From Anthoceros angustus (Eukaryota; Streptophyta; Anthocerotopsida; Anthocerotales; Anthocerotaceae), in assembly GCA_010909165.1 (NCBI GenBank), contig VJWM01000209.1, positions 124,001 through 188,000 of the forward strand: 64,000 nt of DNA. Direction: 5' to 3'. A model generated the notes under the pieces. That model was not told where the DNA came from and did not search any database. It saw nothing but the letters and a program-made list of their open reading frames with translations. Position numbers and translations under genes: made by a program. This document shows, piece by piece, positions 32,658-45,055 of the stretch (within the stretch, counting starts at the first letter, position 1; each line of letters opens with the position of its first letter).

Positions 32658-35600
32658 TTATTTTGGAAAATTGAGTATACAATTGTAGAGATTGAAGACA
32701 TAGTTTCCAAGACCACTTGGTTTAACCGGGGCAACTTGTCCAACATTATCATAGTTTGCCGTGGTTGATGAACTGGGGCTTTGGAGAAATTCTTCATCTT
32801 CACGAAAGTTGAGAACCTAATCAAACATTACCGTCTTAGTCTACTAAAGTAAAATTAGCGATCAAAATCAAGGGAACAATTAAATCAACTATACTTTATA
32901 TGGTTTTCCATGGATGGAAGTGGGCGCTGGAGGACGTAACATTGTCAATAGTTTGCTTCACGCTTTCCCAATCGCAATCTTCGCATTTCGTGTCTTCTGC
33001 TGCTGTTTGAGTTTTTCCTGCTTGAAATAAATACTTGCCTCCTTTCGACATTTTTCTCCTTTGGATCTCCAAAGCTTTCTCTGCTTGAAACTCGGTTGTC
33101 TGACCTTGCGCCTCTTGTTCAATCAATGATTCTAAACTGCTTGCCGTGAAATTCCCTTTCTCGATTCTCCCTCGCTATTCTCCCTTTCTGCAATCTCAAG
33201 AAGACGCTCAAACCTCGCTTGAACCACCCTTCTCAACCCCATGCCGCTCTACCATATCCAAAGCTATAGGGGTGTCTCCACAATCCTTCCTGCACTTCCA
33301 AGTCTCACCACAATGACTTGGCACATGTGCCTCAATCGAGGAGGCATCACCTCCACCACACTCGTGGCACCATCAATGTTGAAATGAGGAACCAAATGCT
33401 CACAAACTAGTGGTGGGGCTAATACCGCCAAAACATAGAATCGACAAACACAATAAGAGAATGAAGGATGAAACTTAAACCACCTTTACACTTAACCTTT
33501 TCAACATGTCGATGTTGAATACACCGAAGTTGGTCCGGCTTGTCAATCAAGATCTTTAACACTACTACGGCACTTGACAGCTTCCAAAGCTTCACAATGC
33601 TGGAGCGCAAACAACAACAAACATTGTATGAAATATTGGGTGCAAACCAGAAGGAGAACCAAAATACAAGAAGATACTACCGTCAGTCGACAAAAGGGCC
33701 CCGCTTTCATGGTGGATAGCAAGGGTGGTCAGCTTGGCAAACACGCAACAAAAAGCAACAAAAAGTCAAATACCAAAGAAAAGAAGAAAAGAAACAAACC
33801 TTCGACACCAAAGCGACTCAAAATGCTTGTCAACCGAGGAGGCATCACCTCCACCACACTTAGGCACCATCAATGTTGAAGCGAGGACCAAATGCTCGTC
33901 AAACTAGTGGCGACACGGCATCTTTAGTGGTGGGGCTAATACTGCCGCAAACATAGAATCGACAAACACAATAAGAGAATGAAGGATAAAACTTAAACCA
34001 CCTTTACACTTAACCTTTTCAACATGTCGATGTTGAATACACCCGAGTTGGTCTGTTGTCAATCGAAGATCTTTAACACTACTTTCGCACTTGACAGCTT
34101 AAAAGCTTCACAATGCTGGACGCAAACAACAACAAACATTGCATGAAATATTGGGTGCAAACCAAGCAAGGAGGACAATAAATACAGCAAGATACTAACC
34201 GTCCGACAAAAGGGGCCCTGCTTTCATGGTGGATAGGGGTGGTAACAAATTGGCAACACCGGCAACAAAAAGCAACAAAAAGAATCAAATACCAATCGGA
34301 AAAGATTAAAAGAAACAAACCTTGAAACCAAAACGACTCATGGAATGCTTACGCTCACGAACTTGTAGGCAACATTGAGCACAAGCCTATGCACAACAAA
34401 TTCTTAACATCAGCATCCTTTACGTAAGTAGAATCATAATCTTCTCCGCGAAAATCACTCCCTTCATGGTAGAAAATACTTACATCTTCAGTGTTGGAAA
34501 AACTATATCCGGAGTCACATTGACAACAATGGCGGAAGCACACCGCAAGTCATCCCGCATCCGATGAGTTCTTCATTGAGCAACTCATTGTATGATCTTC
34601 TTTCACGGGAACTAGAACCGGCCGCATACTGCTTTGCTTGCCCGAGCCATACCAAAGTCCACATCTGTGAGAACACATCATGTCAATAGAAGGCATAAAC
34701 AAGTTCTGACGGCATCAACAAATAGATCCTACCTTGAAAATCCAGCATCGCTTTGTGGCTGACGCCTCGCCAAGATCTCGAGGGCACGAGCCATGGTCGG
34801 CCAGAATCAATCACGTTACGGCCTCTTGTTCGTGTAATACCCATCAAGACCAGCCGCCACGCCATTGTCTTCATATATTTTGAGAGCATTCCTTTGGATA
34901 CCCGGAGTTTTGCATACCAAGCCTACTCACGGAGAAAATTAAAGTTAGCACGTCCAATGGAACACAAACCTAGAACCCTTATCAAAAGATACTTACATTC
35001 GATCTTGGATTATCGATGGGAGAATTGAAAAGAAACCCTTGGATAGATATATTCTTGTCATTTGCAGTCCACTTTGGACAATGGTCAATGACGGCTTTAA
35101 ATGTTTGAATAACATCCACCTCATAGTTTTCACTTTTGGCGGAAGTGCTCACTCGGTAGTTGCGCATATCAACTTTGTAATTCTTGAATGGTTCCTCGTC
35201 TGCGAGGCAACACAAGGAGGGTATTACAACACAAACAAGGTATCATACAGAGTATTACCACACAACAAAGCATCAATCAAAACATGGACAAACGTACGTA
35301 CAAAACGCCTCCAATCAAGAGAATGAGAAGTCCACGACAGGTTGTGCCTCCCCGCCACGTACTCAAACGATTCATGCAAAATATGCACACCTATTCGAAA
35401 ACACTGAATCGTTAGAAGCAAACAACAAGAACACGTATTGCAAAATGCACACAAGAAGCTAGGAATCGAACAAACCTCGGGCGCCAAAAGAACATTGATG
35501 GTCACTGTGAATTGCCTCTCATCATCATCGATATCGCCACCACCTTTCTGACGATACTATACCAAGGTCTTTCTTGATTTTCATGGAAGCCAAGTGCGGC

Positions 35601-36620
35601 GACAACCATTGAACACGCGAAACATATTGATCACGGCACATCGACCAAGACGGCTTTGCTCCAACACACTTCCTTATCAAAATGCGATTGAACCCTCGAA
35701 GAAGGACATCAACTGCACCAATATCGAAATCGACATAAAATGAAAAGAAACACAACGGAATAACAGGGATGAAGACTTACGTTGAGAGAGAATCTTGAGT
35801 TGTCTTTTAAGTTCGAACTTGGTGGAAAAAGCAGTATCAATATAAGGTTCAAGTCCTTGTGAGGAATGTCCTCTATTGCACTATCAACCCCTCACACCAC
35901 TCACTTTCATGAAAGACTTAAGACCGCACCAATTATTTTGGCGTTTGGACTTGTCCTCACCACCACTCATTGCATCATTCACGGCTCCCTCAGGGAATCG
36001 AGGGGTCAAACCCTTAGGTCCCTAAAATGGGCCTCATCTTCAATTTCCATGCCCATAGCAAAATCATCCTCGTGGATCGGACCTCATTCTCTCAAACATA
36101 TCAATACACTCTGTCGGGGATAACTTCAGTCGGGGAGCTTCGGAATGGAAAACTCACGGTGAAAGGAATTCAGAGACTTATCTTGCTGCAGGGAGCCCTG
36201 ACCATTTCGAGATCAGGCATGCTTTCGCGGCCAAGGACCATGGAATCGTGTAATCGGATGGACATTCTCACCAACAAACTTAACCTCTCTCGAAAGGACA
36301 ATAGTTAGTAATCTCGACAAGGACCCTCCACCAAGGGCACAGGTGGGTGTCAACCCTTCTTCTTCCGAGCAAATTCAAGAAGACGGGCATCCTCCTTGGA
36401 TGAAAAGTGCCTTGGCGGTTTGGGAATGGACTTTTCGGCACCAAATATGTCCTCACTATGCACAAGGACATCACAACTTTACCATCATCCTGCGGAGGGT
36501 GGGTTGCGGTGAGCGATGGGTGTTTTAACACGTTGTCGAGTGTACGGCTTGGACATGACTTGGACAAAGGTGCTGCTTCTTGCCCGGTCCAGGCCGAGAG
36601 GGTTTTCTTTTAGGAGCCAT
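32658..36620 (-). pseudogene. Crypton/DUF3504-type tyrosine recombinase gene, copy 2
   Basis: The gene starts with MAPKRKPSRPGPGK at 36,620 and runs leftward. Exons that match copy 1 are: one with TYLVPK and RQGTFHPRRM (about 36,400-36,480); VDVLLRGFNRILIRKCV (35,640-35,720); the exon starting DEEPFKNYKVDMRNYRVS and ending FNSPIDNPRSN (34,999-35,205); KGMLSKYMKTMA with a GYYTNK word in a shifted frame (34,740-34,900); and KALEIQRR (about 33,060). The final exon has TANYDN and ends near CCAAAATAAG at 32,657. Introns have diverged far more than exons. Box II to III is badly damaged by frame changes, so this copy is not functional. The catalytic Tyr region is hard to read. Confidence 0.7.
33338..34350 (-). 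repeat. Tandem duplication D6 inside YR copy 2, period 498 bp
   Basis: GAGGAGGCATCACCTCCACC occurs at 33,338 and 33,836, and both blocks continue in parallel to AAAGAAACAAACCTT. The unit holds an exon ending at a YVDK/HVEK-like word, the counterpart of the exon ending at about 16,363 in copy 1, plus intron sequence. Both YR copies therefore carry an internal tandem duplication, but of different parts. Confidence 0.85.
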
Positions 36621-36639
36621 CGCAACAGGAGAAGTCATC

Positions 36640-37940
36640 GAACAACGTTGAGATGTACAAACAACATAACAGATAACAAGCGAAAAGAAAGAACTCACAT
36701 GCGCCTTGAACCGTCGGATGAGAACTGGAAGGTCTAAAAGATTGATTATCGACGGTCTAGACAAGAGAGGATATGGCGGTGCCCCAAAACACAACTTGGG
36801 GCTAGACATTGTTAGAGTTGTTATTCCCTTCCACTTTAATTAAGGATGACACATAGAACTGCCTAAAAATACACCACATATGGGAAAAATAAAGTGAAAA
36901 CCCTTTTTCAAGTACAACAAGAGTTAGAACAAACAACCATAGATGTACAACATATACACCACACAAGTAAAACAATCAATCGCTCATTGGACAACACAGA
37001 CTCATCCATGCACACAACAACACATATTTCTAGATTAGAATGGAAAACATCCAAAGATGTTGGGAGGCAAACCCTCCGAGACGTTGCACACTTCAATACA
37101 CGCACATAAACACCGGTCTATGAGATTAAGCTCCAAGACATGCACACAATACAATGCCCAATCCAGATTCACTTTTCAATAGACACAAGTACGTATGAGC
37201 TGACAATAAAATCTAAACGGGTCTTCAACGACAAAGCTCGCAAAGAAAGGGTTATCGACACACCGCAAAAGTCAACTTAAAACGACACAACAAAACCGCA
37301 CAAACGAGAACAAAAAATCATGCGATAAGAACAAAATAACGCTACACAACGACAATCAACACTACACGAGACAAACAAAGTCATTACGAGCGAAAAGGAT
37401 CACATGACAGAAGACAAGAAATAAAGGATGGATGATAATGCAACGAAACCAAACGACAACAATACATAGGGGACACTCAACAAGCAAAATAAAGGATTGT
37501 AAAGAAGACAATAAAGATCACAAATGCATCGATGAAAAAATGAAAGCAACACTCAAGCTCTAAGTCTAAGAAAGTTACCGGTCGATAAAAGGAACCAGAG
37601 GGAGCATCGTATAAAACGGCAACCACCATTGACTGCTTCAACAACAAACACGATGTAAACAACAACAAAACAAAGAAAGAGGAACGGAGGCGATCGGCAA
37701 AGACAACGGATAGCAATTGAGCATCGAGACATCTTCTAGCAAAATAGACAAGCACGTACATTACAAAGAACAAGATCATCGATCGGGTAGACACACCGCG
37801 ATAAGGAAGACCAAAAGCGAATACAGCCAGAACATTGATGAAGACAAAACCGACAAAACAACAAGAGCGAAACAAATACAAGGAGGCGAGACACAACGAA
37901 GCGCAAATGGACGCGATTTCAAAAGGGAGCGATAGACCTT
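36640..37940. other. A-rich intergenic region between divergent YR gene and promoter array
   Basis: A-rich sequence with many ACAAAACAAC words and no convincing gene. It corresponds, reversed, to 11.3-13.3 kb. Because the YR gene runs leftward and the promoter at 38.46 kb runs rightward, this is the likely control region for both. No TATA box for the YR gene was identified. Confidence 0.45.
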
Positions 37941-37944
37941 AACC

Positions 37945-38460
37945 TTTAAGCGACGAAACCTTGGCCTCGTCAAAACACTTGACCTTCGTGTCAAAACACG
38001 GCTGGACTTAGCAACAACCTCGGGCCTTAGAAGCAAAGACCTTGACCTTCGGCAAACCCGAAAACAACCTTAAACAGAAAGCAAAAAACGAACTTTGCCT
38101 TCAAGCAAACTTACAGAGACCTTGGCCTTCGAACGAACGGTAAAACCTTAGCCTTTGGAGAAGGCAAAGAACCTGGGCTTAAAATTGAACAAAGGCTTAG
38201 CTAGAACACATTGGCCTTGAAAGACACACAAAAGCTTAGCCTTCGAGAAAAAACAAACAACCTGGCCCGCAAACTAGAACTAGACGCCTTAAGCTGAGCA
38301 AAGCCTGATGCACCTTGGCCTACGAAGATAAAGATGCGTAAGGCCTTCCTTCAAACACAGACAATACCTTGGCTGCAAACTAATCCCGGACAGAGCTAAG
38401 TCATGGAGGAGAGACCGGACCACAGGCCTGGAAGAAGAAAAAGACCTTGGCCTTTGGAGA
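37945..38460 (+). promoter_or_regulatory. CTTGGCC motif array (region 3), the longest
   Basis: More than ten degenerate copies of ACCTTGGCCTTCGGA occur (for example near 37,968, 38,110, 38,143, 38,210, 38,312, 38,370 and 38,444). They extend to the TATA box. Spacing is irregular, roughly 30-60 bases. Confidence 0.7.
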
Positions 38461-38461
38461 A

Positions 38462-38520
38462 GCCGCATATAGGCCACCAAACCCTAACCATTCTCCGCTG
38501 GGCGCCGTTTCTCTCTACCA
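38462..38520 (+). promoter_or_regulatory. Plant core promoter (region 3)
   Basis: CATATAGG (38,466-38,473), AAACCCTAA (38,479-38,487) and TTTCTCTCTACC (from about 38,508) keep the order of the other three promoter copies. CCAAACCTA leader words follow at 38,600-38,650. Confidence 0.7.
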
Positions 38521-38785
38521 AACCCGATTTGAATTAACCAACCTAACATTCCGAGAATCCAAACCTCACGAGGTTCGCTTCGCCGCCGCCGCCCTTTCAA
38601 CCAAACCTAGGTTCCGATTCCAAACCTAGCCTAACCGCACAAACCTAATCTCCGAGCCCCAAAAGTATGACGTAACCACACCGCCACGCACACCGTCGAA
38701 CCATCTAGAACCCAAGTTTTCGATTTAACAAAGATACACTTAGGGTTTCGCTCACTTAACACGCCGCCAGCGCTCTTCACCGTCG

Positions 38786-40256
38786 ATGTCGACGACCTTG
38801 GCTGCCTTCACCGGCATCCGTTCACGACCGCCTGCTGAGTGTGTCTGCTCCTGTCCTCGGGAAGCTCACGCCATCGGCTCCACTTCCCTTCATCTAGGTA
38901 CCGCCCACCACGCCCGTGGGCTCTCTTTCAAGAGTCTGGTTCCGCCTCTTGCATGTCATCTAATTGCACTCCGATATTGGTTCTCGCTGAACTACCTCGA
39001 GTTCATTTTGCACCCACACCGGTGGCATCCACGCTTAGCTCCCCGCTTGACAATGGGGCCGAGGTTCGACGTGCTCGACGCTCCTCCGTTTAGCCCTTTT
39101 CAAAGATGTCCCGTGGCTGCTGAGCCGTCCACCGACCCTCGCTTCGCCTCATAGATCTCCTCCCGCCGCTTTTGGTTCCGATCCGACCGCCAGTTCTGTG
39201 TGCCTTGCACCAAGGGTTAGCTGGAAATGTTCTCTTGTGGGTTATGGTGCTCTTCCTTTGTTCCCACCGCCCCGATCGCAGCCGGCTTGTGTCTTTTTAC
39301 GCCACGCTACCGCCAGGACTGTGTGGGTTACTTGCTGTTGCTCTTGGTCTTGTTTTTCTCTCTCATTGTTTTACTACATGCCTTGTCTTCTACCCACATG
39401 GCTTGTCCTCGCCAGTTCCACCTTCCTTCGCGTGTCTCGACCATGCATCCGACTGCATTTAGTTTTCACTGGTTGCTTGGTATTTCGAGGTGTAAGCCGA
39501 GAGGCTCTTTGCCTGCATTTGCGTTGTCACACGCACTTACTTCTCTTTTTCGTGTGTTGGCGCGTGACGATTACTCAAGTTCTCTCGACACCTTAAAAGG
39601 ACCAGTTTGTAAATCTTGGTCACCAACACATCCCACTAGTTGGGCATCATTGGTAAATGGCATGGAGTCTTTGATGGGCTAGTGTTTTCAATGCTACATT
39701 TGTCATGCACTTAATAAACTCACGACCTCCTCATCTCCAGAATTCGCTGCAGCCAAAGGTCACGCAAGAAGGCGCCATCCTAGTGTAAGTACGTCCCGTC
39801 ACAATAATTCTATGGTCGTCATTTGAACGACGTGTCTCTGGAGGGTTGGGCACGTACTGGGAAACTAATGCATGATTGGGTTGACAAGCAAGAGGTAAGG
39901 GTTCGTCGAGCAAAAGAGTCTCGTTTTGAAGTCTTTTCGTAACATAACTATCCTCGCGTAAAACATGAATCTTGTGTGCGTAGTTTGAGAACATATTCGC
40001 GCTTTTGCTTCCAACAAGTTATCGGATTGGTGATGACGCAGCTTTTAACAAAATTGATGCGTGATCTTGCGACAATTGGTTTCGCGTGAAGCGCTCGAAC
40101 GATTTATAATGGCAATACCTGCTCAACCCGTTCGCTTTGCGTGCGCATAATGCGTCTTGTGATGATTTGATAGAGTCGTCCACTAGTGTGTTCGATGGCT
40201 TTTCATTTGAATCGGGATGGAATCCAAAAGCAATAACGATTTTCAAATCCAAGAAG
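38786..40256 (+). CDS. Unidentified gene downstream of promoter (region 3)
   Basis: The first ATG after the leader opens a 122-codon frame (38,786-39,154, MSTTLAAFTGIR). Later sequence is intron-like. A final coding-like stretch at 40,137-40,254 (CDDLIESSTSVFDGFSFESG) ends at AAGAAG/GTACTT. No domain is recognised. It occupies the position of the gene at 4,123-5,807 in element 1, but sequence similarity between them is not evident to me. Confidence 0.3.
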
Positions 40257-40259
40257 GTA

Positions 40260-40546
40260 CTTGATTGCCACATGTATTACACAAACAGAGAACGAATGTA
40301 TGACAGCTTGACACAAAGATGAAAACATACCACGTTTCATCGATGAATTTTCGTGTTTCTTCAGGATCTTGTTCAAGCCCCCACACCTCCCGCCGCCAAG
40401 ACATACAAGTAAGAAAAGCACCAAACAAAGCTAACAAAGAACCTGAAAACGCCACAAACAAAACAAAGAAACTAGTAAAATGACACACAATCAAACAAAC
40501 AGCTTGGACACAAAGAATGAATCGCACCTAAATTACTTCCCACCCA
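40260..40546 (-). repeat. Segment shared with 19.9-20.2 kb
   Basis: This is the same block as at 19,880-20,230, with the minus-strand exon VWGLEQDPEETRKFIDET followed by GTATGT. Similarity stops abruptly at 40,546 (AAATTACTTCC), where new sequence begins, suggesting a breakpoint. Confidence 0.55.
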
Positions 40547-40559
40547 TGGGGATCCAGAT

Positions 40560-42170
40560 ATGACGCTAACGCAGAGTTTGAACCACCACCACCGGAGAGA
40601 AAGATCGAGAAAAGGTATTCAGGAAAAATGATTGTTGTTAGTCCATATGTTCTCGTTGGTCGAGTCTAACAAAACCCGTGGGTTTCGGGCCTCTGAGCAC
40701 ACAATGTTCGTGATGGACAAACAAGACCTTAAGCATCTTTGCGAGATGCCCGCCAGCTTGAATAAGATAAAGAAGGTAAGCACTTTTCCCTATTTCATAA
40801 ACTTGATCTAAGTATGCTCAATCCAAAATCTAACCCTAAATTTATCTCTCGCAGATATAAAAAGAACCTCAACAATACCAATTGAACCGAAACGTACACA
40901 CTTGTGGAAAGGTTTAATGGACACCGATTTCAATGCAAACAATGTTGGAGGGATATCAAAGTTCCATCCAGCAAGACTGGAGGTAATCAAATTACATTCA
41001 TACCTTCTTTGCTTCTTCACATTTACCTTCTTATAACTTGGCATTGCACGCGGAAAACAAGTCATAAAGGACAAAGTCGATGAGATTGACAACAACATTG
41101 ACAATGCCATCTCCAATCGTGTACAAAATGTATTTTGTATTTAATTTGTTTTAATATGATTTTGGTTTAAGAAAGTAATGATTTTGGTTTTGATCGGGCA
41201 AAAGAGAAAATAGATGACTTCAAGGAGAATGGACCAACTTACGGGCCGTCACAAGAGTTCACGAGTTTGGAAAGTGGATGAGCAATTTTCAATATCCACC
41301 ACTTTTGAAGACTTTAAATCTAAGTATCCGCAATTTGGGAGCATAGTCTAAAAGAGCAAGCACAGCCCATCTTGAATGAAGATGGGTCCAACCCCAACAT
41401 TCGAGCAAAGACAGAGAGAGATCCAAGCAAGTAAGCGCAAAACTCCCTTTCTCTTCTTATTTTTTACATATAACTCTATGTAATGTAATTCGATGCATTG
41501 AATGCGAGATAGGGGCAGCAATTGAAAATAAGGAGTTGAAAACGATGACTTGTTGTCTCTCATGGAAGAACCGAGACAACGAAAAATATTCAAAAGGTAC
41601 ATCGCTTGAAAGATAATATCTCGCTTGCATTCCAAGATGAATTCTAATGAATTTATGTTTCTTCGTAACATACGATCACATTTCGCAGTGTCGAAATCTT
41701 CACAAAGACGTGTTTAACGCTTGTCGAAAAGGTATATGCAAAGAAAGATCTTCTCCGAATTGAAATGGAGGTAAATGACTAATTACTTTTACTTTTTGTT
41801 TGTAGTTATCGAAGAATCAAAACGAGTTGTTTTCACTCTTTGAGGTGAGTACTAAAGTTGACAAAACAAATATGTTTTATATATGAATTCTGACAATGGT
41901 TTAAATTGCAGAAATATTCTCGCTTGGATGAAATATTCGAAATGATAATACATTTATCTGGACCATACAATCAGCAGCTCAAAAGTACTATTCAAGAGAA
42001 GGCACAACCGAACCATTTTACACTCCATCTACCCAATAGAAGATGAGTAGAATTTACCAAAATCATTTGAATTACCTTACGATGTTGAGAAGGTAATGCT
42101 TTTATGCGGTAAAAGGATTCAAAAAACGAAAAAGATGTAATAAGCAGAAATGACTCAAGAGAGAGAAATG
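40560..42170 (+). CDS. AT-rich intron-rich gene of unknown function
   Basis: Several plus-strand exon-like stretches are separated by GT-AG intervals. They include NAEFEPPPPERKIEKRYSGK (about 40,563), HTMFVMDKQDLKHLCEMP to AAG/GTAAGC (40,775), WKGLMDTDFNANNVGGISKF to GAG/GTAATC (40,983), FEDFKSKYPQFGSI and QPILNEDGSNP to GTAAGC (41,432), and KYSRLDEIFEMIIHLSG (about 41,912). The low GC and short introns resemble the YR gene, not the GC-rich neighbours. I do not recognise the protein. It may be a third gene of the element family. Confidence 0.4.
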
Positions 42171-42179
42171 ACAGGCCGG

Positions 42180-44272
42180 GTGGTTTAGGCACCAAGTTCA
42201 TAGACCCACAGACCTCGCCGCCGCCCCTGGCCCCGCAATGAAGCTGGGCGCTGCCCGGCCCCTGCACCTCGGCCGCTTCCCGATGCTAGAATCCGGACGT
42301 TGACAAGACGGCTCTTCCAGAACGTCTCATTACCTACCGACCGTTTTGCCGTGACGCCTCCGCCATCTCGCTCCCTAATAATGCATAAAGCCATTTGGGC
42401 AAAGTCTCGATGGAGCCAGATCGTGGACGCCACACTTCACCACCGAGCCGGGTCAAGATCGGAGCCTCCCGAGTGTTAACGGCATTGGTAGTTCCAGGGT
42501 GTGGCGCCGGGCCACGACGGGCGGCACTCAACGCCTCTTCCGGCAGTGGCCGGACCTCCACGCCTGGATGCTCCGGGACCGACGGCCCCAACGCTGGGTC
42601 AGGGTTTGAGGCCCGGGCAAGGGACGTACTTCGAACTCCATCCCCAGCTGGTCCACGCCCGCCTTTGGCGTGGCTCGCTGACAAACCGCTGCTCTTCCAT
42701 CGCCGCTTCCCGCCCCTCCTCGACCTTCCGGCTGCCGCCCACGACCTGCAGGCCCGCCTTCACAGAAGACGCCCGGCCGCCGCTGCCGGGCCACAAGCCG
42801 ACGCTCGCCGCCGCCGCTTCTCACGCCCCGGTGCCCGTGGCTAACAAATTTGCCCAAACTTCATGGCTATGGCCTTCGCCATATCCTCGCCCACGCCAGC
42901 CGTGGTTTGAAGTCGGTGATTGTGCGGCATCCATGCGAGGACCAATGCAAGCACCCCGGGATCGACATCCATGGCACTGGATGAGATCGGGCACATCGAC
43001 ACCGCTGCCCCTCGGGAGCTCTTCACCCATGTCACCAAAGACCGGAAAGCCAAGGCTACTGCTGGAACCCGCTGGGAAGGTAGTCGCACTGGGGGCATGC
43101 AGGGAATGGTAACCGCGGCTAGGTGGGACAACCTGGCCTCCTCCAACCCGACCAAGCTGAGAAATGGCTAGCCGCATGTACCGTTGATACTTATGAGCGG
43201 TGATGACAGCGCCGAACTGGAGTAGTCTTGGACAGCCTTTGCTCACCCAGCTTGATCTTGCTGCTCCAGTTAGGGGTTTCGCCCATGGGTTCACACTCGG
43301 CATCTGACGGAGAACCTCATGTGTGTACATGTTCAAAACATACAACTCACCCAAAACGGCGAAACCGCAATAACATGGAATCGCTCAGTGTGTGCACTAA
43401 TCGCGCCACGCCCGGGCCCTCACCTCCTACCTTATGTATGGCCAATTGCGAAGATCCAAAAGACATGGACTCATTCGCCTGTCCCAAACAGCCTGTGGTG
43501 GTAGCGATTGCGAGGGTCGGCCACTGAGGAGTCCTCTGCTCATCGTGCCACTCCAAGGCGAATCTAGGGATTGATGCTTGCGTAATCCATCCCGACCACC
43601 CCAATGGGCAACGCCATGAGTCTACACCTCCGAGATATAAAGCGGGCGCTTCACACTGTGACTGACCCATCACTATCCGAATCCCGCCATGGATGTCATC
43701 CAACCGGCCAACGTTGGTGTCATGCGCGATGCCCGATCAAAGCGTGAGTCTCACACGCCACCGCCATGTCCGATATGACAAAGGCATGCATTCTCGGCAT
43801 CCGCATTCACGCACACACACCATGTCCTCGCTTGAGTTGAGGTGGCATGGACTGCGTGGAAGTTTGACTAGGCCGATATCCATGTATGACCGGGTAGGGT
43901 TCATCTGGCTATTAGTCTTAGTATGAGGGAGGGAAATAGCCAATCGGCTTTTCCCCGAGGTGACTATTTTGCTAGCCGTGCGCTATGTGCTGTGTGTTAT
44001 GCATCGACCACCCAGTCCGTCACGCCTATAGGAACAAAGCGGAAAGACACGGTGGAGGTTCACCTTCACTCCCAAGCCATCGCCTGCCGTGATATCACCA
44101 AAGCCGCCGCCTCCGACATTCACTTGCCGCAAACAGCGCTTCCCTTGCGCTGCCGGTGTTCCGGGATGGAAAGCCAAGATGGGCACGCGCGACATGGCAT
44201 GACCGGGCTACCCGGCCATTCCAATGAGAGTGAGCCTGTGACTCCACCGATGCAACACTTGGAACGTCTTTT
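42180..44272. other. GC-rich region without identifiable gene
   Basis: A sharp change to GC-rich sequence occurs at about 42,180. Long ORFs exist on both strands (plus 42,501-43,112; minus 42,821-43,354), which is common in GC-rich noncoding DNA. No motif is recognised and no strand can be preferred. Confidence 0.3.
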
Positions 44273-45055
44273 CGAGAGCCCATCTAGCGACGGTGGGTTT
44301 GGGGAGCCGCAGCATGTGGCTTGAAGGACCCGCAGGGATATGACAAGGCCCCAAGCAAATGATCAACGCCTTCCAAATAAGCCAATTTGGCAAGGATCAT
44401 GCAATTGCTCTTCGGCCGACTACGCGTTGCACATGCGCATCGACCGGGGACGTCCCACCATCGCACCCGCCCTCGGGCGCGAACGGTGGGCATTCCAACT
44501 TGTAGGGCCTCGGCCTATTCACCTTGAGAAGAAGAATTGGTTGATCCCGTTGTCAACCAATGATGCTGCCCCTCGAATGTGCGTATTTGGACAAGTGAAG
44601 ATCCCAAGCTCCTGGTATGTGGGATGTGATCCCAAAGTGGGCAAGGCATCATGGAACGCCCTTGAGAGCCCATCTAGCGACGGTGGGTTTGGGGAGGCGC
44701 ACGAAGCTTGAAGGACCCGCATTGTGGGATATGGCGCTCGGCGCAAATGATCAACGCCGCCTTCCAGTGAGCCAATTTGGCGGTGGGATCATGCAATTGC
44801 TCTTTCCCGGGGACTACGCGGTTGCACATGCGTCTGACGTCCCACCAGCAATTCGGCCCCTCGGGCGCGACGGTGGGCATTCCACAGGGGCCGTCGGCCT
44901 ATTCACCTCGGAGAAGAAGAATTGGTTGATCCCGTTGTCAACCAATGATGCTGGCCCCACGGAATGTGCGTCTGAAGGACAAGTGGAAGATCCCAAGCCT
45001 TGGTATGTGGGATGTGATCCCGAGGTTGGGGCAAGGGCATCATGGAGCAGCGCGG
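44273..45055. repeat. Tandem duplication D7, two copies, about 392 bp
   Basis: GAGAGCCCATCTAGCGACGG occurs at 44,273 and 44,665, and GAAGAAGAATTGGTTGATCC at about 44,529 and 44,911. Both copies can be read on the plus strand as LEKKNWLIPLSTNDA-like peptide (44,524 and 44,908), but the downstream frames differ. Junctions carry GAGAGCC/GGAGA-like short similarity. Confidence 0.85.

Noticed and set aside
33547-33560. CACTACTAC word as the missing CACTA end
   Set aside because: It lies inside the minus-strand YR copy, lacks the following AAAAGCGGGG, and the corresponding word in the neighbouring duplicate is changed.
39227-39682. 151-codon hydrophobic ORF as a membrane protein
   Set aside because: The hydrophobic run comes from T/C-rich, intron-like sequence. 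There is no conserved counterpart in the other promoter copies.
42821-43354. 177-codon minus-strand ORF
   Set aside because: Both strands are open through this GC-rich stretch and no motif is present, so it is probably a compositional ORF.
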